Assembly: GCA_021789565.1 (NCBI GenBank)
Contig: JAJYJL010000710.1
Coordinates: 1-5,317 of the forward strand
DNA length: 5,317 nt
Reading direction: 5' to 3'
Source: Acidobacteriota bacterium
GTDB taxonomy: Bacteria > Acidobacteriota > Terriglobia > UBA7540
Shown: positions 1 through 5,317 of the stretch, in pieces
Position numbering within the stretch: the first letter of the stretch is position 1
Layout of the letters: every line of letters begins with the position of its first letter
Position numbers and translations under genes: made by a program
The notes under the pieces: model-generated
What the model was told of the DNA's origin: nothing
Seen by the model: only the letters and a program-made list of their open reading frames with translations
The model's database searches: none

Positions 1-3000
1 ATCGAGGCAAGGATCATGGACAAGGGCGAAAGATACTGCAAGGTGCTATCCTGAAGTGCGCGCGCGATCCGGCGCCGCTCGCTATCTTCCGCGGGGAGCA
101 ACTGCGAGGACAGCCGCCTGAGGGACTCTTCGGCCTTCTTGTGCTCAGTCACATCTCTCAAAGCCCCTTCGTAGTACAACACTTTTCCGTCGTCGTTGCA
201 GACCGCGTACGCGCTTCCCATCACCCAGATTAGCGCGCCATCCTTGCGGCGCATTTGCGCCTCAAACTCTGAGATGGCCCCTTGCTGCCTGAGCAGAGGG
301 ATGAATCCACTCGGGTGCCGGGGCTCAATATACAGGCGTTGGTCCAGGTTACGAACTTCTTCCATAAATTTCTGCGTAGTGCTGTAACCCAGGATTCGCG
401 CCATGGCCGGATTGGCTGTCAGCAGCGTGCCATCTTCCCGCACCTGGAAGATGCCTTCCATCGCGTTTTCAAAAATGCTGTGATATTTACGCTCGGCCTC
501 CTCAAGTCGCTGCTCGGCCTGCTTGCGCTCCGTGATGTCGGCAAAAACGATCGCGAAATGCGACAGGCGAGGCCGGAAAGCCGTCACATCAAAGTATTTC
601 TGGAAAACGTCGGAAAAGCCCTCAAAATGAATCGACTGTCCTGTCAGAGCAACCTGGCCGAGCTTCTCAAACCAGACGAGCTGAATCGGCGGAAAGACTT
701 CTGACACTTTTTCTTCCGCAACCGATTCTTTCGCATGACCTGTGATCCGTTCGAAGGCAGGGTTCACATCCACGAACCGTGCGTCGTATGGGGTTCCCTG
801 AGCATTGCATATCACTTCAAGTAATGCGCACCCCACGTTCATCTCATTGAACAACTGGCGGTAGCGCTCCTCGCTTTCCAGGAGAGCTTCACCCGCCAGC
901 CTCCGTTCCGTGATGTCTTCTGAAATTCCAACGATCCGTTCCGTCTGCGCACGATGATTACGAATCGGGAAGGAACGGTCGCGGATCCAGTGCACTGACC
1001 CATCCGGCCACACGACACGAAACTCGATTTCAAACTGCTGTTGCGGAAGGTCGCCCCCGAGTGCTTCCCGAACCCGGCCGCGGTCATCCGGATGGATAGT
1101 ATTAAGCCAACCAAGTCCCTGCTCAAAAATTGCTTGCGCCGAACGGCCCCAGACACTCTCATAGCTTGGACTTACATAGAGGACTTTGGTCCGCGTGGGG
1201 TCAACCATCCACAGGACTTCACGGATGTTCGCCGCCATCTCCCGGAATCTTTCCTCGCTTTGACGGAGGGCTTCCGTTGCCTCCTCTCGCTCGGCTCGGG
1301 TCCGCAAAGCCTGGACGCCGTACGCAAGGTCGCCCGCCAGTTCCATCAGCAACTTGATTTCTTCCTCGTCAAAAGCATCTGGAGCTTCAGAGTAGACACG
1401 GAGCGCGCCCAACGGCTGACCGTTAACAAACAACGGCAACGCGGTAGTGGAAGCATATCCATGACGGGCGGCGTCTTCGCGCCACGGAACAAAATGTTCG
1501 TCGTTCAAAATGTTTCTGATGACGCAAGGTGTACGGGTTCGAATTGCCCTGCCGGTCGGCCCCCGGCCCAGCTCTTCGTCTGCCCAGGATATCTTCACGG
1601 ACGCGAGATAGCCCTCATCGGCGCCGGCAACCGCAACCGGGCGGACGGTCTTTGCCGGATCCCGTTCTGCATAACCTGCCCAGGCCATCCGATAACCGCC
1701 CTGGTCCACCAGAATTTCACAGACTTTCTGCAAGAGTTCGTGCTCAGATGTTGACCGAACCATTGCCAGGTTGCATTCGCTCAGGGTTCGGAGCGCTCGA
1801 TTGAATCTGCGCAGGTCTTCCTCAGCCCGCCTGCGTTCGATGGCTGCCGCCAGAATATTTGCCACGGCCTCAAGAAAATTGACATCGTCCGCAGTGAAAC
1901 TACGCTGCCGGCTTGTGTGCGCCCCCAGCACACCAAACGGCCGCTCCTTTCCGGGAACGATCACGGTTAATCCACTCACCACCCCATGATCGGCCAGCAA
2001 GGGCGATGGAATGAACCGTTTCTCTTCTGTGTGGTTTCGGACAATCACCGGCCTCGCGCTAACCAGCGTGTATCCCGCCTGCGATTCCGGCCCCCCATCA
2101 ACGGTTGCGTGGCCCACAAGTCCTTCTTTCCATCCCACGCCAGCCCGAAGCACCAGCGCCTTGCCGTCCGGCAGCAGTTCCTGCACTTTGCTGTACTCAA
2201 CATTGAGTGTTCGTGCCACAAGTTCCACTGCCTCATTCAGCAGCACCGGAAGGTCGATCCCTCGCAGGGCCCTGTGACCCAGGTCTGCAATGGCCGCCTG
2301 CTGCCTTGCTCGAGTGGAAAGTTCAGCTGAGGCCGCTCGCCGTGCCCGGTCGGCTTCATCTAGGGACTCTGTTGTCCACATTACAATCAGCACAAAAGCC
2401 GTCATGCTCATCACAACCAGCAGCGTGAGACCGACATATCGGGAGAAGAGGATGAATGCCTGGCTCTGGCCAATCAGGGCCGCCAGCACCAGCGGAATGA
2501 CAACGGCAGCGGGTAGCAGTTGGCGAAACACCGCGCCCCCGCTGCAAGCACTCTCCAGCAACTTCCGGAATTGGTGGCCGGCTCGCGCCGTAAGGATTCC
2601 TCCGCCCAGCACACACAAGACCAATGAACTGGAGGGTGCAATTCCCGTCAGGGTAAACTCCGGGTGCAGGAGGCAATCGAACAAGCCAAGCATGCCGTTC
2701 AGAATGACTGCAAAGGCGAGAAATTCTGCAGGCTGGAGCCCGGACCCATTCCTCCAATCCATCGAGAGAAGCCCGAAACCCAGAAAAACAAGGCTTAGCG
2801 CCCCTGTAGGAGTCATGCGTCCTCGGGCTAACCCCACAATGGGAGCTTGGAGATCGCGGATGAATAGTTGATCCAATCCCGGATTGAAACCGAAGAGGTA
2901 CTCACCAAGTGTCAGTACGCCGAGTGAGATTACCACTACAGCGCAAATCTGTCCGACCCGGCGCCACGTTCGAGACGACAGGCCACGGCGTCCTTCTTGG

Positions 3001-3209
3001 AGAAGCCAGAGGGCGAATCCCGCAAGAATGTAAGCCACTGCGGAGTTCGGCCTCATCGAAGTCTGTCCGGGGATTAAGCTTGTAAGGATCTGAAGGTCCA
3101 GTAGCCAACCGAAAATAACCAAGGCCCCGAGGAAAACAGCCACAGCGCCGGCAAGCGCAGGAGCCTTCCGGGCCCACGGGACAATTCTCGAACATACCTC
3201 TTCGGTCAT
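1..3209 (-). CDS. Membrane-bound GAF/PAS sensor histidine kinase, HisKA_3 type, 3' end outside window (H-box His replaced by Gln)
   Basis: Reading leftward from the ATG at 3209-3207, the frame is open for 1069 codons to the window edge, without a stop. Residues about 16-279 hold roughly eight hydrophobic helices, with conserved-looking connecting segments such as LIPGQTSMRPNSAVAYILAG (45-64) and EYLFGFNPGLDQLF. After a charged linker come GAF1 (about 315-460), GAF2 (about 471-636, with GYRMAWAGYAERD and GRGPTGRAIRT), PAS1 (about 650-770, ending EDITERR), PAS2 (about 779-896, ending ADITERK) and PAS3 (about 908-1025, ending RDVTEHK). Then follows a dimerisation helix, SERRRIARALQDSTLQYLS (1043-1061). 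This order is typical of soluble-signal or redox sensor kinases of the NarL/DesK class, which phosphorylate a LuxR-type response regulator. The H-box histidine is Gln1053 and the usual preceding acidic residue is Ala1051, so autophosphorylation is doubtful. The HATPase domain is not in the window. The ATG has only a weak GAAG upstream; an in-frame TTG at 3308 is a possible alternative start. A non-kinase output domain beyond the edge is possible but less likely, given the HisKA_3-like helix. Confidence 0.9.
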   Translation of the reverse strand, partial: MTEEVCSRIVPWARKAPALAGAVAVFLGALVIFGWLLDLQILTSLIPGQTSMRPNSAVAYILAGFALWLLQEGRRGLSSRTWRRVGQICAVVVISLGVLTLGEYLFGFNPGLDQLFIRDLQAPIVGLARGRMTPTGALSLVFLGFGLLSMDWRNGSGLQPAEFLAFAVILNGMLGLFDCLLHPEFTLTGIAPSSSLVLCVLGGGILTARAGHQFRKLLESACSGGAVFRQLLPAAVVIPLVLAALIGQSQAFILFSRYVGLTLLVVMSMTAFVLIVMWTTESLDEADRARRAASAELSTRARQQAAIADLGHRALRGIDLPVLLNEAVELVARTLNVEYSKVQELLPDGKALVLRAGVGWKEGLVGHATVDGGPESQAGYTLVSARPVIVRNHTEEKRFIPSPLLADHGVVSGLTVIVPGKERPFGVLGAHTSRQRSFTADDVNFLEAVANILAAAIERRRAEEDLRRFNRALRTLSECNLAMVRSTSEHELLQKVCEILVDQGGYRMAWAGYAERDPAKTVRPVAVAGADEGYLASVKISWADEELGRGPTGRAIRTRTPCVIRNILNDEHFVPWREDAARHGYASTTALPLFVNGQPLGALRVYSEAPDAFDEEEIKLLMELAGDLAYGVQALRTRAEREEATEALRQSEERFREMAANIREVLWMVDPTRTKVLYVSPSYESVWGRSAQAIFEQGLGWLNTIHPDDRGRVREALGGDLPQQQFEIEFRVVWPDGSVHWIRDRSFPIRNHRAQTERIVGISEDITERRLAGEALLESEERYRQLFNEMNVGCALLEVICNAQGTPYDARFVDVNPAFERITGHAKESVAEEKVSEVFPPIQLVWFEKLGQVALTGQSIHFEGFSDVFQKYFDVTAFRPRLSHFAIVFADITERKQAEQRLEEAERKYHSIFENAMEGIFQVREDGTLLTANPAMARILGYSTTQKFMEEVRNLDQRLYIEPRHPSGFIPLLRQQGAISEFEAQMRRKDGALIWVMGSAYAVCNDDGKVLYYEGALRDVTEHKKAEESLRRLSSQLLPAEDSERRRIARALQDSTLQYLSPLSMILAS

Positions 3210-3249
3210 GGGAGCTTCACTGGCCGACCAGAGGACGGAAGTTGCAGGA

Positions 3250-3272
3250 AGCGAGCCGCTATCAGTCTCGCT
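3250..3272 (-). repeat. Small inverted repeat in kinase leader
   Basis: AGCGAG (3250-3255) and CTCGCT (3267-3272) are perfectly complementary, with an 11-base loop. If the kinase promoter at 3391-3419 is used, this lies in the transcribed leader about 40 bases before the ATG and could fold as a short hairpin. Six base pairs can occur by chance. Confidence 0.3.
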
Positions 3273-3293
3273 AGCCGGGCTTCGCTTGTCTCC

Positions 3294-3324
3294 AATGCGC
3301 TGATCCAATTAACGGTAGCGCATT
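3294..3324 (-). repeat. Inverted repeat in kinase leader
   Basis: AATGCGC (3294-3300) and GCGCATT (3318-3324) form a perfect 7-bp inverted repeat around a 17-base loop. On the leftward transcript the loop contains TTAATTGGATCAG, including the stop TAA (3311-3309) and the in-frame TTG (3308-3306) that bound the longest possible kinase frame. A GGAG follows the stem directly. It may be a leader hairpin; no function is shown. Confidence 0.35.
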
Positions 3325-3390
3325 CCAGAGAAGGGCATGCAGTTGGGGCAGGCAGTATGCCAGGGGGATCGCTGTGTCCTCTGCTTTCTA

Positions 3391-3419
3391 CTTATAGCCC
3401 TTTTAGTCAAACTGTTCAA
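3391..3419 (-). promoter_or_regulatory. Sigma70-like promoter for the kinase gene
   Basis: On the minus strand, TTGAAC (3419-3414) is followed after exactly 17 bases by TATAAG (3396-3391). These match the TTGACA and TATAAT consensus at four and five of six positions. Transcription would start near 3384, giving a leader of about 175 bases before the ATG at 3209. It is the best promoter-like arrangement I see in the intergenic region and points at the kinase gene. It is predicted from sequence only. Confidence 0.5.
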
Positions 3420-3431
3420 CTGCTTGTAGCG

Positions 3432-3465
3432 GCCTTCCTTCATGCCCAGGTTGCGCACGGAAGGC
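3432..3465. repeat. Inverted repeat GCCTTCC/GGAAGGC between the divergent promoters
   Basis: GCCTTCC (3432-3438) and GGAAGGC (3459-3465) are perfect 7-bp complements separated by 20 bases, with TTTT directly after on the plus strand. The layout slightly resembles a terminator. However, no plus-strand gene ends here and the loop is long, so a protein-binding site or chance is as likely. Confidence 0.35.
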
Positions 3466-3475
3466 TTTTGGCCCC

Positions 3476-3500
3476 CCTAGGTAGCACCACCTAGGTGCTA
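3476..3500. promoter_or_regulatory. Paired CCTAGG palindromes, candidate operator
   Basis: CCTAGGT occurs twice, at 3476-3482 and 3490-3496, with palindrome centres 14 bp apart. The second copy sits in a perfect 10-bp palindrome, CACCTAGGTG (3488-3497). An overlapping inverted repeat, TAGCACC (3482-3488) and GGTGCTA (3494-3500), allows an alternative 7-bp stem with a 5-base loop. Such dense symmetry between divergent promoters suggests a repressor or activator site. The binding protein is unknown. Confidence 0.45.
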
Positions 3501-3528
3501 ATCGTTGGCGTAATAGGGTTTGACCGAA

Positions 3529-3557
3529 TTGTTCACTCTTTTTGAGCCACTCATACT
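3529..3557 (+). promoter_or_regulatory. Weak candidate promoter for the sigma factor gene
   Basis: TTGTTC (3529-3534) and CATACT (3552-3557) are 17 bases apart. They keep the TTG of the -35 box and four of six -10 positions. Transcription would begin near 3564, about 27 bases before the ATG at 3591. The match is poor, and the nearby TTGACC (3520-3525) has no fitting -10 box. I see no clear ECF-type GGAAC -35 element, so self-activation is not supported. Confidence 0.25.
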
Positions 3558-3576
3558 TGAAGCGTTAGGAATCAGT

Positions 3577-3581
3577 GAGGT
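3577..3581 (+). promoter_or_regulatory. Ribosome binding site of the sigma factor gene
   Basis: GAGGT lies nine bases before the ATG at 3591, a good Shine-Dalgarno match and spacing. This supports 3591 as the start codon. Confidence 0.65.
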
Positions 3582-3590
3582 AAGCGAACC

Positions 3591-4337
3591 ATGGCAATTG
3601 TTGCAAGTAACCAGGACATTGAGCCCGCGGCATTTGGCTGTTGGGAAAATCCATCTGACCAGGAAAAAGAACTTAGTCGTCCCTTAATTGATGAATTTGA
3701 AAACTTATATGTAACTTACCGGTCGCGGGTTTGGGCCTTGTGTCTCCGAATGACCGGCAACCCCGACGATGCCGAAGACCTGACACAAGAAACTTTCGTA
3801 CGAATGTTCCAGAAGCTCGACACGTTCCGCGGCGAGTCGGCTATAAGCACCTGGCTGCGCCGGATCGCTATCAACGTCGTCCTGCTGCGGTTCCAGAAAG
3901 CCAGTTGGCGCAGGGAACGATCGATCGAGGAACTCACAGATATCAATCCGTTCACGGGATGCCCGCACAAAATGGAGTTTGGCCGGATCGATACGCAACT
4001 GACGGAAACGGTTGACCGGGTTACTTTGCAGTGGGCCATTAATCAGCTCCCTCCGGGCTTCAAGGCCGTTTTTATCCTGCATGATATTGAGGGTTACGAG
4101 CACGTCGAGATCTCCATGTTAATGGGTTGCTCGATCGGCACGTCGAAATCACAGCTCCACAAGGCCAGGCTCAGGTTGCGTGAACTCCTTGAAGAGGTGC
4201 CGGGCGATGAAACCCCGAGCAAGGAGCCCCAAATGGTTGCGGCGCCGCATTCTTCGGACAGCCACCTGCCTGCAGTCTTGCCGTTCCCGCATACAGCGCC
4301 TTGCCGGTATTCGCCCTCCGCTTCTGAAGCGGCGTAG
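3591..4337 (+). CDS. ECF-family RNA polymerase sigma factor (RpoE-like)
   Basis: A complete 248-aa protein that would direct RNA polymerase to a specific promoter set. Region 2 spans about residues 37-105, with GNPDDAEDLTQETFVRMFQ (56-74) for core binding and FRGESAISTWLRRIAINVV (79-97) for -10 recognition. Region 4 spans about 144-200: LPPGFKAVFILHDIEGYEH (153-171), then the helix-turn-helix ending in GTSKSQLHKARLRLRELL (183-200) for -35 recognition. Region 3 and region 1 are absent, as expected for ECF factors. A leader of about 36 residues and a Pro/Ser-rich tail of about 46 residues (203-248) make it longer than the usual roughly 200 aa. The tail has no zinc-finger cysteine pattern. The start is set by GAGGT nine bases upstream. 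No anti-sigma gene is adjacent: the downstream gene is cbiA-like and the upstream gene is a divergent kinase. The exact ECF group and target regulon are unknown. Confidence 0.93.
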   Translation: MAIVASNQDIEPAAFGCWENPSDQEKELSRPLIDEFENLYVTYRSRVWALCLRMTGNPDDAEDLTQETFVRMFQKLDTFRGESAISTWLRRIAINVVLLRFQKASWRRERSIEELTDINPFTGCPHKMEFGRIDTQLTETVDRVTLQWAINQLPPGFKAVFILHDIEGYEHVEISMLMGCSIGTSKSQLHKARLRLRELLEEVPGDETPSKEPQMVAAPHSSDSHLPAVLPFPHTAPCRYSPSASEAA

Positions 4338-4368
4338 TTGCAGGGACCGTCAGGCGCTGCGGCGTGCC

Positions 4369-4417
4369 AGGATCGCTCCCAACGTCTTTGAGCATGCAGC
4401 GTTATGGTCGCGATCCT
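4369..4417 (+). repeat. Inverted repeat in the gap before the cbiA-like gene
   Basis: AGGATCGC (4369-4376) and GCGATCCT (4410-4417) are perfect 8-bp complements. Inside them AACG (4381-4384) can pair with CGTT (4400-4403), giving a nested stem with an internal loop and a 15-base apical loop. It ends seven bases before the ribosome binding site of the cbiA-like gene, so an RNA hairpin affecting read-through or translation is possible. No T-run follows, so it is not a standard terminator. Confidence 0.4.
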
Positions 4418-4423
4418 AATGCC

Positions 4424-4431
4424 GGTGAGGT
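4424..4431 (+). promoter_or_regulatory. Ribosome binding site deciding the cbiA-like start
   Basis: GGTGAGGT is ten bases before the ATG at 4442. Two other in-frame ATGs (4394 and 4493) lack a comparable site, so 4442 is the preferred start. Confidence 0.6.
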
Positions 4432-4441
4432 TTGCACTTCG

Positions 4442-5317
4442 ATGGCCTCAAAACAAATTCAGAGGTCCCTCTTGTCGGACGCGGCTGCGAGTATGAACAT
4501 CCCTGCAGCGTCGCCCCCACGGTTGGTAGTAGCCGGGCTTTCCGGCGATTCCGGAAAAACCGTGGTCTCGCTTGGTTTGCTTCTTTTGGCACGGCAGTGC
4601 GGAATTCCCGTCAAGGCGTTCAAGAAGGGCCCGGACTATATTGACGCCGCCTGGCTCAGTTGGGCAGTGGGGGCACCGGCGCGGAATCTCGACACGTTCC
4701 TGATGGGACCGGAAAAGGTCGTGCAACACTTTCTTGCCAATTCCCTTCAAGTTGGTCTGAACCTGATCGAAGGCAATCGTGGCCTGTTTGATGGGATTGA
4801 TGCGCACGGGACCCACAGCACGGCGGAACTGGCAAAACTGTTGAAAGCCAGGGTTCTGTTGGTGCTCAATGCCAGCAAAGTCACACACACAATTGCGGCC
4901 CTCGTCCTGGGGTGCATGACGCTCGACCCGAATGTTGAAATCGGAGGAGTAGTTCTTAACCACGTTTCCGGAGGCCGGCACGAATCGCTGCTGCGGAAAT
5001 CGGTGGAGTCCGAATGTGGCGTGCCTGTGCTGGGCGTGCTGCCGAATTTCGAGGAAAGCACGCTGTTGCCAGGACGCCATCTCGGTCTTGTAACACCGGA
5101 GGAACACTCGAACATCGATCAACTTCAAGAGAGAATTCTTGCAAACTTCCACGGACGGCTCAATGCGGGCAGGATTCTTGATCTGGCCGGGTCTGTACCT
5201 CCATTGCCGGCCTGGCATGGGATCACGACACGAACCACCGATGGGCACGGGTTGAAAATCGCTTACCTGAAGGACTCGGCATTCACCTTCTATTACCCCG
5301 AAAATCTTGAGGCCCTG
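4442..5317 (+). CDS. cbiA: Cobyrinate a,c-diamide synthase family protein (CbiA/CobB), 3' end outside window
   Basis: The first 292 residues of an ATP- and glutamine-dependent amidase that converts the a and c carboxylates of a corrin precursor to amides in cobalamin synthesis, in the cytoplasm. The N-terminal synthetase domain shows the P-loop GLSGDSGKT (32-40), KKGPDYIDAAW (61-71), RNLDTFLMG and EGNRGLFDG (110-118), then STAELAKLLKARVLLVLNASK. At the right edge IAYLKDSAFTFYYPENLEAL (273-292) marks the start of the C-terminal glutamine amidotransferase domain. Its catalytic Cys would lie beyond the window; family members are usually about 450-480 aa. The ATG at 4442 follows GGTGAGGT; 4493 (MNIPAAS) is the alternative and would begin closer to the P-loop. 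The 104-bp gap after the sigma gene, without a visible terminator, allows co-transcription. The EGNRGLFDG variant also recalls relatives acting on other tetrapyrroles: CfbB (Ni-sirohydrochlorin, F430) and DsrN (siroheme in dsr clusters). The family is secure; the substrate is not. Confidence 0.9.
   Translation, partial: MASKQIQRSLLSDAAASMNIPAASPPRLVVAGLSGDSGKTVVSLGLLLLARQCGIPVKAFKKGPDYIDAAWLSWAVGAPARNLDTFLMGPEKVVQHFLANSLQVGLNLIEGNRGLFDGIDAHGTHSTAELAKLLKARVLLVLNASKVTHTIAALVLGCMTLDPNVEIGGVVLNHVSGGRHESLLRKSVESECGVPVLGVLPNFEESTLLPGRHLGLVTPEEHSNIDQLQERILANFHGRLNAGRILDLAGSVPPLPAWHGITTRTTDGHGLKIAYLKDSAFTFYYPENLEAL

Larger units (their letters stand above)
3210..3590. other. Divergent intergenic regulatory region
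   Basis: This 381-bp stretch separates the start codons of the leftward kinase gene and the rightward sigma gene. I see no convincing protein gene in it. It holds a sigma70-like promoter toward the kinase, a weaker candidate toward the sigma gene, two CCTAGG palindromes, and inverted repeats listed separately. The part from 3210 to about 3384 is probably the untranslated leader of the kinase transcript. Confidence 0.7.

Noticed and set aside
1041..1754. A 237-codon open frame on the plus strand within the kinase gene
   Set aside because: It lies opposite the GAF2 and PAS1 coding sequence, whose domain motifs are unmistakable. The translation is rich in Arg and Pro and has no recognisable domain.
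2290..2871. A 193-codon open frame on the plus strand opposite the membrane module
   Set aside because: It is antisense to well-formed hydrophobic helices of the kinase, and its own translation is Arg/Ser/Pro-rich and low in domain-like character.
1..3209. Frameshift or pseudogene in the long minus-strand gene
   Set aside because: I translated every codon from 3209 down to 3. The frame stays open and all domains are in one frame, so there is no frameshift inside the window.
3432..3469. Rho-independent terminator on the plus strand (7-bp stem followed by TTTT)
   Set aside because: No plus-strand gene ends upstream, the loop is 20 bases and the T-run is only four bases. It is kept only as an inverted repeat.
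3520..3548. Promoter based on TTGACC at 3520-3525
   Set aside because: The best-looking -35 hexamer on the plus strand has no acceptable -10 box at 16-18 bases (TGAGCC lies at 17).
4338..4441. Cobalamin riboswitch ahead of the cbiA-like gene
   Set aside because: The gap is only 104 bases, shorter than a complete cobalamin riboswitch, and I find no conserved B12-box-like segment such as GCCACTG or AGCCAGGAGACC.
4448..5248. A 266-codon open frame on the minus strand opposite the cbiA-like gene
   Set aside because: The plus strand here encodes a clear CbiA-family protein with P-loop and GPDYID motifs. The minus-strand translation shows no recognisable domain and is an antisense shadow.

Overview
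The window holds three protein genes around one divergent intergenic region. It looks like a chromosomal piece of a moderately GC-rich soil or sediment bacterium. Acidobacteriota is my best guess, from the style of the ECF sigma factor (HDIEGYEH...GTSKSQLHKARLRLRELL) and of the large GAF/PAS kinase. This is recollection of family style, not a search result. I see no mobile element, tRNA, rRNA or CRISPR array.

Left (1-3209, minus strand): one uninterrupted reading frame of at least 1069 codons that runs off the left edge. It encodes a membrane-anchored sensor kinase with about eight N-terminal membrane helices, two GAF domains, three PAS domains and the start of a HisKA_3-type (NarL/DesK-class) dimerisation helix. 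The ATP-binding domain lies outside the window. The H-box reads IARALQDST where IARELHDST is expected, so the phospho-accepting histidine is glutamine. This is the most notable observation here.

Middle (3210-3590): a 381-bp divergent intergenic region. It has a good sigma70-like promoter firing left toward the kinase, a weak one firing right toward the sigma gene, paired CCTAGG palindromes and several small inverted repeats. The predicted kinase leader is about 175 nt.

Right (3591-4337, plus strand): a complete ECF sigma factor of 248 aa with regions 2 and 4 and a Pro/Ser-rich C-terminal tail. No anti-sigma gene lies beside it inside the window. After a 104-bp gap with a hairpin and a good ribosome binding site comes the N-terminal 292 residues of a CbiA-family cobyrinate a,c-diamide synthase (4442-5317, plus strand, cut by the right edge). 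It has an intact P-loop and GPDYID motif. CfbB or DsrN substrate specificity cannot be excluded.

The sigma gene and the cbiA-like gene may be co-transcribed; the kinase is divergent. Nothing shows that the three form one system. The kinase could sense a signal controlling the neighbours, but that is speculation from proximity only.
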